Under the pieces are notes generated by a model, which had not been told where the DNA came from, searched no databases, and saw nothing but the letters and a program-made list of their open reading frames with translations. 64,000 nt of DNA. Origin: Raphanus sativus. Taxonomy: Eukaryota > Streptophyta > Magnoliopsida > Brassicales > Brassicaceae. The stretch spans positions 1,364,001 to 1,428,000 of the forward strand of contig NC_079515.1 of assembly GCF_000801105.2 (NCBI RefSeq), in the 5' to 3' direction. Each line of letters begins with the position of its first letter. The first letter of the stretch is position 1. Below, in pieces: positions 1 to 12,155 of this stretch. The position numbers were made by a program, and so were the translations under genes.

Positions 1-93
1 AAGATGAATGAAAGCTAACCTTTAGGATACCAGGAAGACTGATTTCATCTGAAAGCTATAAAGGGCTCAAAATAACAGTTTTGGTCCATGAAC

Positions 94-231
94 TCAAAAA
101 GGGGAAAGCACCAAAACTAGCATCCTCAAGAGCAATGGCTTCTCCTTAACTCTCCACCGCGGACTAGCATATCTTCTCTTGAACTGTTGCTTTGGAAGAA
201 CATTCTCGCTTGAAGGAATCTCATTCGCCAT
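94..231 (-). CDS. Possible first exon or small ORF of an unidentified gene (low confidence)
   Basis: A 45-codon open frame begins MANEIPSSENVLPKQQ and continues into a basic stretch (KRRY, PRWRVKEK) before a stop. It lies downstream of the FTSHI5 stop codon on the same strand. A possible acceptor (CTTTCAG) follows near position 48, so this could be the first exon of a gene running off the left edge. I do not recognise the protein, and no domain, signal peptide or membrane segment is visible. It may equally be a chance ORF in the 3' flank of FTSHI5. Confidence 0.25.
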   Translation of the reverse strand: MANEIPSSENVLPKQQFKRRYASPRWRVKEKPLLLRMLVLVLSPF

Positions 232-592
232 TGTTAAGTGATTAGCTTATCATCTTTTTAATGCTTATGTTAAACATATACTGCAACGACCAAGTTACGG
301 TTACGTTTAAACCGTAATCTTCCAAACGACATCGTCCAGACGACCAGAATGTACTTGGAAGCAGTGATGAATATATTGTACACAGACATGTAGCAGTAAG
401 AACAATAAGAGACATGTCCCAAGAAAAATAAGAGATCAGGACAAGAATTCAGTTTTAAAAATGAATCCTCAAGTCTCAAGCTTGGTAGCTAAACTAGTCT
501 CAAGTGACAAATCTGGTGAACAAAAGAACAAAACTTGCAATCTGCAGGAAGTTTTACTCTGTCATCAAACTCTATGTTCTCCATGGGTCTCT

Positions 593-3500
593 CTAGGTTT
601 GTGTACCAAGAAGCACGGTTTCTGAAGAATCTCCGGCATCAAGAAAACTCCTTGACAATGGCTGCAACAGGAACAAATCAAACCATACAAGAGATATGAA
701 TAGAGAGAAGATAGCATTTCTTTTTTTATCAAGGCCATGTAACTTTGTGGTCTATGGTTAATTTGTTTTTTGAGTTTGTCGATAACGATATGGAGTGATG
801 GTAGTGATACTTGCCTCGTTGTAATTGGTTCCAGAGAGAAAGAAAGGTTCCTTCTCCCGAACCCCACCATTCTCATGAACAAGTCTTTCTAGATCCTGCA
901 AAACAAGCGAAGAAACCAAAAATGTTTAAGATTTGTTTATGGAGAGGTGTCTGGAACATCCTTCACTCGAATACTCAATTGCACAATGGTTCCAACATCG
1001 TGAAGATTTTACCTTTCGGGTCAATATCTCAAATTCGAGCAGCTCCTCAGTGATTTTCTCAAGGACACGTCGATTTTTGAGGAGCATTCCCTTTGCCTTT
1101 TCGTACGCTAAGTCATAAATCTGAAGAGCAAATAAGATGATGTTAATTCTACAGTTAGCCTTGGACAATGCTTTAACCAACTGAAACGCCAAGCTGGAAG
1201 AAAACTGTTAAAGGCTATGAGACATGGCAACTAGAGAGTAAAACAAACCTTTTCAACTTTACTAGCCATTTCGTATTCGTGATGGTTTCCCATACTCAAA
1301 GCTGATACCTGCTCCATTGAATCGAATACATCAAAGAGGATCAAAAAGAGTATAAGTCAATCAGGTGTCAGATGAGACATCAGAATGAACGGAAACTGAA
1401 CGCAAGTTTTATTTAGCATCTTGGTTCAGTGGTTTCAGACAACTAATCTTACGAAAGGAATACTAATGTCGAATTTAAGAAAGACGTTTACCGCGTTAGT
1501 GGCATAGTAGACAGCAGGACTGTCATCGGGTCCCCAGCCATACTGAAGTACCATCCGTGTTGCAATCTGTGGTACATGCCGCAAATTATAATCATATTGG
1601 CGACGGCATATTTAGTATTTAGACAACAGGTTGGTGCAAAAAGAGTAGAGAGAGTTTACCTCTTGCGCTTGTGTTATCTCTGAGGACGAAAGAAAATTTT
1701 CTTCTCCAAGAGGAAGAAGCATTTGGGATGCAATGTGAGATCCAAAGCAGAAAACGAGCTTCTTTTCAAGATATGATCTTGATTCGGTATTCCCACTTGC
1801 AGAGCCACCACTTGTGACCTTGGTGATCTTTGTGCACCCAATTCCTTCCCATGAACTAGGCTCAAGCCACAGATTGTCTACGACATCGAAGTTTGGTATT
1901 AGAAGTGCGATCAGAGCACGACCAGCAGCCCAGACAGCATGTGGGAACTTTGTCTCCCTCGTCCAATCAACAGGAGGATTCAAAAGTTCTATTCCATTGC
2001 TTATTTGTCCATAAGGTTCCATCAGATCAACCACATTCTCCAAATCTTCTTTGGTTAAGTTGAGTCCAAGATGATTAACAAGCATCTTGCCCATTTTATT
2101 GGCAACTTTAGTCTTCCGCAACCATGAGGGCACTATACGGCTAAACGTCTGTCAGAAAAGAAAAAGGAATCACCTGATGAGACCAAGCTCAGGAATGATC
2201 AAAAATGGTTTGACAAAAGTCTAAGATGATGAAAGATTGTTTACCGCAAACCAGCTAACGTAACTCAGAAGTTCATCTGCATCCAGAAACTTGCTCCTGA
2301 AGGCACTACTTTCAAGAGCCATTGGAACAAGTTTCAGTTCTATCGGTCGTAATATAGATGTCTTCTCAGAAACCTGAAACCATGAGCTGTTAACTAACCA
2401 AGATAGTGAAGAGATATAGGAAAGAGCAAAATATAAACAAATTTGCACAGCTTTAGATCACCTTACGCCAATCCACCAGATCAATGAGATCTCTGTCCAT
2501 GGTTTCTTCTGCAGCAGTGTGTAAAATCATCTCCCTTTCCGTTTCAGTTGGACTTTGAAGATGAAATATTCTATCCATACGACCTGGCCTTCTTAACGCT
2601 TCATCAATCTGCTTATGATTTCGGGTAGTAGCCATCAAAACTACTCCATCCTGCTTCTCGAAACTGCATAATCATAAATTATAACGTCAACTAGATAAAG
2701 GAGAAGCTACATGGGTTTCTAATGCACCAATTCTTATTGTGTTAAAGGCGACACTTTGAGAAGCCGCTATGAATACTACAAATATGTTCTTAAGTTTCAA
2801 TCAACAGAGAAATTGGCTCTTACCCATCAAGTTCAACAAGAAGCTGATTGATGAAAGATTCATGATCTTGCTGTTTTGTATGTATGAACTTCCCGCGAAC
2901 ACCAGCAAAGAGGTCAAAATCCTCCACAAATATGATAACAGGTGCCTAGTAATAACAACACAAACATCAGAACATAAGACGGCATGAAACTGATGTTACA
3001 TAAGACTCGGAACCTGATTATCATGAGATAAAATTAATATCTATGAAAATAATGAATCAACAAAACAACATGGGGCGAAGCAGCTAACCATGTCTCTTGC
3101 AGTTTGAAAGAGTTCCCTGACATTCGCTGCACTTTGGCCAACCCATAGTCCAGCTTCCAACTCCTGAGCTTCAACATTAACAACAGGCACTCTTGCTTCG
3201 GCTGCTATAGCCAGCGCCAGCGACGTTTTTCCCGTTCCTCTTTCACCAACAATAAGAACTCCCTGCAATGTACAATCGCACTTCCTATGAATTAATGCTG
3301 CTTAAAATTGGACACTGTCTTACACAACCATAAAGCAACATACCCGTGGTGCACGGGCACCCATCTCCTGAAATGCCTTCGGATTCTGTAAAAACGCCAC
3401 AACCTCGTTGATTTCTTCTCTCATAGACTCAATGCTAGCAAAGTTTTTTAACGGGATTGGTGGATTTTTCACTCTCTTCATTCTGTCGAATGCAGTTTTT

Positions 3501-6500
3501 ATAGGGTCGACTCCAGCCTTTCTCTTTTGCTTGATTCTCCTTTTTCTAAAAGTAAAATATGATTTCTGCAAAACAAAAAAAAAAGGTTTTGGTAATTAAT
3601 TGTTAAAGTGGTAAGGAACCTGAATGACAACAAGAATGATTGGTTTAATACTACTCCTCACTAAAACTAGAGCGTTGGGAAGAGAAGTATACGGAAAAGG
3701 GATAGTTACATACCACTCTCCAAAATTTCCGCACATTTGGATCTCGACGGAATGGTCCATAGCCAAGAACTCTCGGAATCTTTCTTTTCAGAAAGCGGAA
3801 AACATGATACACAACATACCCGTACACAAAAGTTCGAATTAGAAACCAGGCGAACCACTTAAAATCTTCTGTATTGCGGGACCTGAAGTTCATTTCTGCC
3901 TCAGACTGCCATTGTAAGTACCATGTCGTGCCAACAGACTGCTCTATTTCTTCCGGCCAAGCCATTCCAAGACGCAGCCTTAGCTGTGTCAAAAAAGTAA
4001 ATTTTTTAAGAGGAACGACTAGTCTCATGGAAACAGGAAACTAAAATATTCGAGAGAGAGAGAGAGTAAAGTAATACCTGGTAAGGAATGATAAATTCAA
4101 GAACTGGAAAACCGACCGCCATCATAAAGTCATCGTTTATATTTCTTATTCTCTCTAATAAAATGTCCTTTGCCTGTGATACAAGAGGAGTCTTCCTCAA
4201 TCCGTTAAAGGCTCGAGAAACCACCCTTGTAAACAACAGAAACTGTTGATGGATACTTAGCTCTGACATGGGTATCCACATCAGATGAACAGTAGTTGGA
4301 ATTCCAGAAGCAAGCATTTTGAGGTACAGAGCATCAAACCCTCCAAATTTCTCAAATTGCATCTCATATTCCTACAACCATAGAAAAGAGTTAGAAAACA
4401 AAAATAAGGAATTTATCGAATAAACTAGAGTCTTTAATTTGTCTACCTTGAGGTCAACGTAGTACTCCTTGTCATCTCCTTTCAGTGCAACATACATTAC
4501 ACCATAATCATGCCTAATCCTGGCACTGTCAATCAGCTTCCTTGAAACTGCATATGGAACAGCCATATGGTCCATCTCCCACCTATCTTTGTCTTCATTA
4601 TACCAAGTCTTTGAAACAACTCTATCTCGATCCAGGAGAACTTGTTCCTTCAGAGAGAAAAAAAGACATATCAGTAACTAATTGGTGAGTGACCAATACA
4701 TGTCCAAATAAATTCTGCAAAACGCACAGATGTACACACACTTCACAACAAGGTACGCCTACAACTGTCTCATCAAACAGTAAGAAGATTCAATCAATGG
4801 TGTAAACCAGAAAAAGTGCTTCTTGCTTGGCCAAGTAAGCTGATTTACCTGATAGCTTGTTAATAAGATAACAGATAAACTTGCTGTATTCAATAAAGAG
4901 CCTACAGAATCTACCAAAACCAAGGCAATTCTTTAGGTTTCCATCACCAAAAGATACAAATCTATTGGTTCGACATGCTGACTCACAAAACTAGGATCGT
5001 GATTTATCTACCATGAAAAAGATACATATTTGTTGTCTAGTGAATTTCATACCATAAGCCAAAATATACCTGTCTCTGCGCAATATATTGTTTACCAAAA
5101 TCAACATCTTCTAAAAGTCTCTGTTTCAAATCTGCCTTTGCTTCGTCCTGCCACTTTTTCCAACCATGGCGTAGATGGAGCTGGATAGCTTTTGGAACAA
5201 CCACCTCCTTCTCTCCAAACATCCACTTCACCTCAGCTTCAGGAAAACCCTTGACAACTTCACCTTCTGGAGTTTTTTGAACAAAAAGCTTTTCTTCACC
5301 AAACTTTTTCATACGTCCTCTGATACGATCCTGAAGATCTTTCTGCAGCTTTTTCGATTCCTCAAGGCGTCTTTTGATGCGTAGAGAAAAATCCAATGAA
5401 TCACGATCGAACAAGGGATCAACCTCCTCTAGTTCCAAAACATCAGGCAGTATCACTTGTTCCAAATGCTTTCTTTGAGCGTTCAGTAGCTCCTGCTTAA
5501 TCTCATCTCTTGGGAGTTTCGTAATGGGGCTCTCAGGAATACTGCAAACAGAACACCAATTGATAGTGTAAGTGTAACCTGAAACATTTATGTCAGAGGG
5601 AAAAACAAAAAAAGCATATATACGACAAAGACATATAGAAAAGCCAACAAAAGATGTACCTAAACTAGGCATACGAGCATAAACAAGATAAAATGGTAAT
5701 CTAGAACTGCCTTTTACCATCACCATCAGAAGTTAGGATATATATCATCAAAGGGTGACCAAATCTCAGTTAAAGGTAAGGCAGAATAATATTATCTCCA
5801 CAAAAAATCATAGCTAGACATATCATTTACCTCTCAGAACTTTTTTTCTTCATTTCTCTGTTAAAGCTCTTAACCAACTCCACACACTCTCTTTCAATGG
5901 ACATAAGCTCCCTAACCCCAAAACTCAAAGTCGTTGTCTCTCTCTTTAAAACTGCATCATCAATCTCATCTATTCTCTCCCATATCTTGTTGTACTCGCT
6001 CTCCACTACATCCACACTCTCCACCCTCTCCCTATCTTCCACAATCCCATCTGCTCGATCCATCAACACTTCCCTCTCTTTCTTAAACCGACTCAAATCA
6101 CTATACAACCCACTCATTATCTCATTCTCAAGCTTCTCCTTCTCCGCCTTCACCGCATCCAAAGCCTTCCCCACCTCAGCAACATCTCCGTCTCCCTTTC
6201 TCACCTTCTCAACACTCTTGAGCAGAACCGAAACCGTCTCCAACAGCCTCCGAGTATAACCGGAGAACTCATGATCAATCGATTTCAAAACAACCTCTTT
6301 CTCAATCAAAGTCTCTTTCTTTCTCTTCCTTATCACATCACTGAGGAAAGGCACAGCTAAAGCCGGAGCTTGAAAAGACTGAACCGGTGCAAAACCGATT
6401 GCAATACAGAACAAGGCGTAAACTAAAGGCTTGGATACGAACTGTATCACGCTCTCTCTCGTAGACGATGAAACAACTTTGCTTCCGTCTTTAGAGTGGT

Positions 6501-6705
6501 TCGAACTCGCGAAACTCCCATGTACGCCGGGAAGACCGTAACAGCCTCTAACGGGCGCGATTTTCCTAGATTTATTGGATTCTCTAGACCCGAATACCCG
6601 GTGTTTGACCCGATACTTGAGATTTAACGATACTAGACCTGGGCTGAGAGAGAGCGGAGACAACTGTGTGAAAACGGGCGAAGAAGTAGCGGAAATGAAA
6701 TCCAT
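593..6705 (-). CDS. FTSHI5: FtsHi5: inactive FtsH-like AAA protein of the chloroplast inner envelope
   Basis: Exons (minus): 6705-5831, 5541-5070, 4647-4447, 4371-4078, 3983-3714, 3565-3344, 3262-3089, 2945-2824, 2663-2462, 2373-2245, 2148-1660, 1566-1492, 1308-1249, 1120-1013, 895-815, 661-593; joined frame 1280 residues. The Ser-rich N-terminus fits a transit peptide. A hydrophobic segment lies near residues 90-118, then a charged coiled-coil region, then a second membrane segment in exon 5. The AAA domain has Walker A GERGTGKTS (about 784-792), an altered Walker B (VEDFD, 843-847) and an Arg-finger region RRPGRMDR (901-908). The zinc site HEAGH is replaced by WAAGR (1060-1064), so it cannot be a metalloprotease. 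In Arabidopsis FtsHi5 (EMB2458) belongs to the Ycf2-FtsHi protein-import motor and is needed for embryogenesis. The last intron uses GC-AG. Identity is very sure; the exon map is sure. Confidence 0.96.
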
Positions 6706-7487
6706 CGAAGTGAAATCAACGATAGAATGAAGACATTGATTGATGATTCCTCTGGCTCGCCGCCGGATTTTGAACTGCTACTGACGCCGAGACTCGAGAG
6801 GGAAGGCCAGTGAAGCAAGTGAGAAGAGAGAGGTTTATCAGAAGATGTAGATAGAGAGAAGAACGGTTCTGGTTTTATAAAACAGTACTTAACCGGATAA
6901 TTTTAACCGGAGAACAATATTTAATACCGTACCAAACATAATCATAACAATAAACCAGCGGTAGAGAACGGTTAAGCTCTTCTGGTTCTGGTATAACTTA
7001 TACCGATCATCTTCTTCTTTCTAGTTTCTACGTTGATTTGCACTCTTTTATTCCGGGAAAAATACGAAGATCAAACTCAGACCTCTCTACTTCCTCGATT
7101 CACTCCATGTATCGACGATTTACACAGCATTTGGCGCCTTTGTTCATTATTTATTTCGGGAAGGTGCAATTAGACGGACGCAGTTTTGTGATTTACTCGA
7201 AATGGGAAGTGCACACAAGCTGCTCGACAGAAGTCCCCAATGGATATATCAGGAGAAGAGTTATTCCAAAAGACGCCACGTGGTTCCCTGCTGGTTCGGT
7301 CTCTATTGTCACGTGGACCTCACGTGATAAAGATCCCAAGAGAGGTTCAACCTTTTTGCTGTTATATTGTTTTTCCCTCGCGAAGAAAGTTACCTTCTAC
7401 CTGAAGCAAAAAAAAAACCCTAAGAAACCTTGAGAGAGAGAGAGAGAGAGAGAGAGAATCGTTTCCGCTACTCTCTTCTTCTCCACC
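6706..7487. promoter_or_regulatory. Divergent intergenic region between FTSHI5 and the first DUF627 gene
   Basis: The two genes are transcribed away from each other. A TATA-like TTTTATAAAA lies at about 6876-6885, a suitable distance upstream of the FTSHI5 start. From about 7060 onward the sequence recurs upstream of the second DUF627 gene (about 12155-12571), so this is the left part of the tandem duplication. A (GA)n run of about 24 bp at 7434-7457 sits in the leader of the downstream gene; the other copy has a shorter run. Confidence 0.6.
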
Positions 7488-10400
7488 ATGGATTCTTCCT
7501 TCCTCCAAATCGCTGAGGAGGATGAGCGGCTCCACAACATCGCAAAAGATCACTTCGCTAAAGGAAACCACACGAAGGCCCTGGAGGTACTCGAAGATGC
7601 GTACTCAAGGCGTGGGAAAGATTACAGTCCAGGAATGTTCCATTACCTTCAAGGTTCCATCTTGTACCATCTAGCGAAGAGAGAAGAGGACAGTGACATG
7701 AAGTTCACGTTTTTCTTGGGTTGTGTTGAACCTTTCAATCAAGATTTGGGGATGCACGACTTCGCTGCTAGTTCACTGTTCGAGATCGCCAAACAGCTTG
7801 ATTCGGCATTGTATTACAAGAAGGCTGCGAAAGAAGCAGAAGTAAGTTTATCTCTTTTTGAACCTTGTGGTGAAATGGACTCGGCCGATCTAAAAACAAA
7901 AGCTACGCTTGAGACTATACTCAAGAAGGCAGAGTTAAGGATCCTCCATGGTTGTACTGGAAAAAGCTCCAAGCCAGCACTTGAGGGGTCGAAAGAAGTT
8001 CAAGACACGATGAGGAGTGTCTCCACTACCGCTGCAGATCAAAGATTGAGGTCGCATTGGGCGAGTATGAGTGCTGAGGCTAAAAAAAACTTTATGAAAG
8101 TAAGCATTTCGAAGCTTAGAGGTTATGTTGAGAGCTTATATGGCGAAGAGGGGCAAGACGCTTTGGAGGAAGTTCTGGTTTCTGCAAGTACGAACAAGAA
8201 ATGGAGATTCTGGATGTGTCGAACTTGCTCACAGAGATTCTTTTATGTTAAGAAGTTCAGGAATCATCTTGAACAAGAGCATGGTGCAAAATTTAAACCT
8301 GCTATGACAAAGCATATGCCTCAGCTGGTAGATGAAGTGTGGGCTGGTATGATACTCGTTGGAGATTGGGAACCAGTGGATGCAGTAGCTGCCACTGAAA
8401 TGATCAAGAATCGGCTAGAGTTTGTGAAGGGGTTTGTATATGAGGAAGGATGGTCTAAGGACTGGCCTTTAGCTGCAGATGAAAAGCGCAGTAAGTTACT
8501 CAAGGAAATCAAATTGCTTCTTGTGTTACTTTGGGAGCGTAAGGTTCTTTCTTTTACCACTCTAGAATGGTTGATGGAGTTTCCGATTCTTGCACAATTT
8601 GAAGTTTCCGAGTCTCTTATAACCGAGTGTGGCCTAGTGAAAACACCTCAGCGTATCTGCTTTTGGGACTGTCATGAACTCAAACGATTTGTAGATCTTC
8701 TCAAACTCATCAAGTTTGAAAGGGATGATGGCACAGATCTGGTTTGCAGAGCAGTGGAGAGATTATGTGGTCGTACTAGAGTACAAGAAAAGATCGAGTT
8801 TGACGATCAGTTTTCTTCTATGCTTCTGGATAGAAGACTGCTGAAAGGCAAGATTGCTCCATTCGATGATGAAGGGACAGTAGATGTTTGTAAGAATGAC
8901 TACTACGCCAAGACACAACCTCAGGGCGACGATATCATAACCTGGTTACTTGACCATCCTTTGACAGATGGGAGCTTTGAGTTTCCCAGGTCTGTCAGGG
9001 CACACAATCTTGATATGTGTGTGGCGATTCTGAGAGCCATTCACTACACCTGTAGGGATTGGGGAACCAAATATGTAATGAAGTTGGAGTACTTGTGTTA
9101 TTATAAACTTCTTACTGACGCCAAAAACTTGTGTACGAGCGAAGATGAAAGGAGAAGGATTGCTCCGGAAGGTGAAGGGGACGTCGCATATGCATCTCTT
9201 CTAGGTGACAGGTGTGAAGAGTTAAAAACAGACAAAGGAGAGGCTCCCAACGGAGTACAATTCGTGTTTGCAGTACGAGATATTCTCGAAGGAGCATCGC
9301 AGCCCACATTCGATTTCGACGATCTACAAGCTTCCCTGGATCTTATACACGGGCTTCGAGATCTCAGTGATAATAAGGTGTTAAAGTCCATAGACCGTCT
9401 GATATTTGTGGTCACCAACAAGGTTCACTCCTGATCTGAGCTTTCATTAACCATAGAATAACATACGTAAAACTGTTATCCATTGATTTGCAGGTTCAAC
9501 TAGCCGATTCAAAGATTTTACTGATTGAAAATTCAAGGATTAGTTTGCTAAACGGACTCACCAGACTTTCTGCTTTTGACTACCGGTCTTATATCCGTAA
9601 CCTGCTCAAACGGTTCATGGGGGTTGGTGGTTTGAAATTTTGGTTTTATAGAAAGAGTTTTCATCTTCGCTCTGATTTTTTTCTTTGTATGTACCTTATA
9701 TTGTTGTTTATGTTTCTTCTTCTAGGAAGAGTTAAATGAAATGATAAAAATGGACGCCATAGCCAAGGTAGCTGCAGCAGAAGCAGATCTTTTGTCCAGT
9801 GAAAACCAAGAGAAGGAGAAGAAATCAGGGTCAAAGAAGAAGAAACGTAAAAACATCAAGGTTGTTGAAGATTTATATTATGTATTTGCTTGTCTAACTT
9901 TTTCGGTTACTCAGTTGTAAGAATGAAATTGGTCTTCATGGCGTAACAGAAAACTTCAACGAGCACGTCTACTGATATCGAGCAGAATGTCAAACCGTAA
10001 GTGCCTCTTCTCTAGATGAAAAAATTTGGATTCGCAAGTTGATAAATTGTAAGGTTTTCGCTGAGTACATCGTGTTTCTTACCAATTTTTAGTGAATCCT
10101 CTCCACCACTAAAACCCGTGGAAGAAGACTGTGTGGAACCAGACGATACCCTTTCAGGTGAACGGGGTCGATTGGATATTTCAGTCAACACTGACAATCA
10201 AGAGGAAGCTGCTGAAGGTGACCCTGGTTGTAAAAAAAAATTTCTCAATTGATGAATCTTCTAAACTACTTTGTTCTGAGATGTACAATTTTTAATTTCC
10301 TTAACTTGCCGTCTTCTAGATATGCAAGATGTGCCTGGAGAAGATTTACTGTCGAAACAGATGGAGTCACCACATGTTGCAGCTGCAACCAGATGCAATT

Positions 10401-11860
10401 TAGCTCTTGACATGACACTGAAGGTAAAGCAGGCACCAACAAACATAACATTCAAAAACTAAACTTGTTCTCTATTTTGGTTTGTTCTCTTCACTTCCTT
10501 ATTCTTCTATATACTGTTCTGCTTCTGCAGGCCATTTGTAAAATTAAGGTTCTTAAGGAGTATCTGGTGCGCAATCGGCATCAATTTGCTGACATCCAGG
10601 AAGGACAAGTTCCTTATGCATTACGAGATTTCTTCACCGCTTTTGCCTCGAAGACGATAGAAGAAGGAATGTACAGCTACCTCCTGCGAAACGTACTTGC
10701 GTCCCTAGAAGAAGTTCATTCAATGGTTTGTGCAGATAAACTATAAGCTTATAAGTTTATTGACTGTTGTGTTAAATATTCATTCTGATTCTCTTACTCA
10801 TTTCAGTCAAGGGATGCAGCTGAGCTACTCGTATCCATCCTTGAGTTTTGGCCTTGCTGGAAAACTCCAGATATAGAAAGCTGCGTAACTCATATTTTTA
10901 CACTGGAAGAATATGAAAGAATGAGTTGTTGCAAATGCAGAAAAAATCCAAATTATCCGGAGCAAAGTTCTTATGGCGTTGTTGTGGCTGCAGATTCAAT
11001 CAGAGACCTGAAGGTATGTTTCATTTTTTTTTTACCTCTTTATTTCCTACAGAAACTGGTAGTATCTTTTAAAAATTGTTCTGTGGTTCTATGTATACAG
11101 TGTGCTTTTGGGAAGATGAAGCTTGAGGACATCCTTAAGTTGATCCGCATGGAAGATAAAATGCTATGTGACGCTAAGACAGAAGGTTGTGGAAAGGCAA
11201 ACTTTGTTCATCACGTTATAAGTAGATGCCCGCCTATCTTCATAATCGGTAAGTCACTAAGTTGTGACCATGACTAGATATGATCTTATCAACTCATGTC
11301 ATTTATTATGACGCTGTGATAAAACAATGTTGTGGTGTTTTGTGGGCTTGCAACATTAGTGTTGATATGGGAGAAGAACGAAACTGCAAATGAAATTCAC
11401 GAGACAACAAAGGCTTTGGACTGGGAGATAGATATCAGCAGGCTATACGAAGGCTTGGAACCAGACACAAAGTACCGGCTCGTGTCAATGGTAAAATCAG
11501 AAAAACAAGGTCACAAATGTTTGTCTTATTGTTTCTTGGTTACAGTCTCAGAATGTGAAATGCAGGTTGGTTGCGGTGAAGAAGAAGAATACATCTGCCT
11601 ATCTTTTAAAAAGAACCGGTGGGTCAGTTACAGACATGAAGCTTTAGCTAAAAAGGTAAGAAGAAACAATTTGAAATTGTCTTTCTCGAGTTGAAAATTT
11701 GAACTTAAGAGAGTACTGAAAATGTGTGGTGATGCAACAGGTTGTTGGTGGTTGGAAGAATGTGGTCAGATTCTGTGAAGAAATGAAGATTCGGCCAGAG
11801 ATTCTGTTCTACGAAGCTGTTGAATCACCTAACGAGTGTGACAAAAGTTTAATCAAATAG
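7488..11860 (+). CDS. DUF627/DUF629 ubiquitin carboxyl-terminal hydrolase-related protein, copy 1
   Basis: Exons: 7488-9422, 9494-9622, 9726-9860, 9950-9996, 10093-10217, 10320-10423, 10531-10725, 10807-11013, 11101-11248, 11360-11490, 11566-11655, 11741-11860; 1121 residues, close to my memory of the Arabidopsis At1g65110-65200 family (about 1100). In order: a DUF627 helical TPR-like N-terminus; DUF629 with a C2H2 finger (C244, C247, H260, H265); a Lys-rich linker (KKKKRK); a diverged USP-like domain with zinc-ligand candidates in exons 8-9; and a C-terminal LFYEAV motif. The usual USP Cys box is poorly kept: Cys816 sits in the right place but the surrounding Gly/Asn pattern is missing. Catalytic activity is therefore doubtful, and the family's substrate is unknown. 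Intron 1 must be spliced, since read-through stops three codons later. The gene is not part of the expected collinear set, so it was probably inserted here. Confidence 0.9.
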
Positions 11861-11946
11861 GAATGTGAAGGAAATTTTATTCATACGTTCAAACGTTTAC
11901 ACACACCAAAAAGGAAAAGAAAATTATACACTTTTTTTTTGTGTTC

Positions 11947-12155
11947 TCAAGTCGCAGAATGACTAAACGTTTCGTCTACAGCACTAAGGTTGACTACTTT
12001 ATTGTTATTGTATTTCTTCTTCGTGTTGTCTCCTTCTCAGCCGCTTCCACCGCTGCAAGTAACCGAAATCTCGCATCCAAACACGTTTCCAAAACACGAT
12101 AACAACCTTTTCTTACCTTCGTCGTTGCTCCTCCTCCTACTCCGCTTCCTTTCCC
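11947..12155 (-). pseudogene. Truncated 3' relic of the C2/CaLB gene at the duplication junction
   Basis: On the minus strand this repeats the last 60-70 codons of the intact gene at 16992-18158. It keeps the same stop context (HSAT then TGA) and the segments VFGCEISIT-like and VDETF-like in changed form. It stops abruptly where the upstream leader of the second DUF627 gene begins. No start, C2 domain or promoter is present, so it cannot make the protein. It marks the breakpoint of the tandem duplication. Confidence 0.85.

Larger units (their letters stand above)
7060..12155 (+). repeat. Tandem direct duplication, copy 1 (about 5.1 kb)
   Basis: This segment matches 12156-17255 in order. It covers the leader, all 12 exons and introns of a DUF627/629 gene, the 3' flank, and the 3' end of the C2/CaLB gene. 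The right edge falls where C2-gene sequence (near 12150) changes into leader sequence (CTACTTCCTCGATTCACTC, also found near 7090). Introns and flanks are still clearly alignable, so the duplication is not ancient. Edges are placed by eye to within a few tens of bases. Confidence 0.85.

Noticed and set aside
565..882. 105-codon minus-strand open frame over the last FTSHI5 exons
   Set aside because: Wrong register. The family C-terminus needs another frame and a GC-AG splice.
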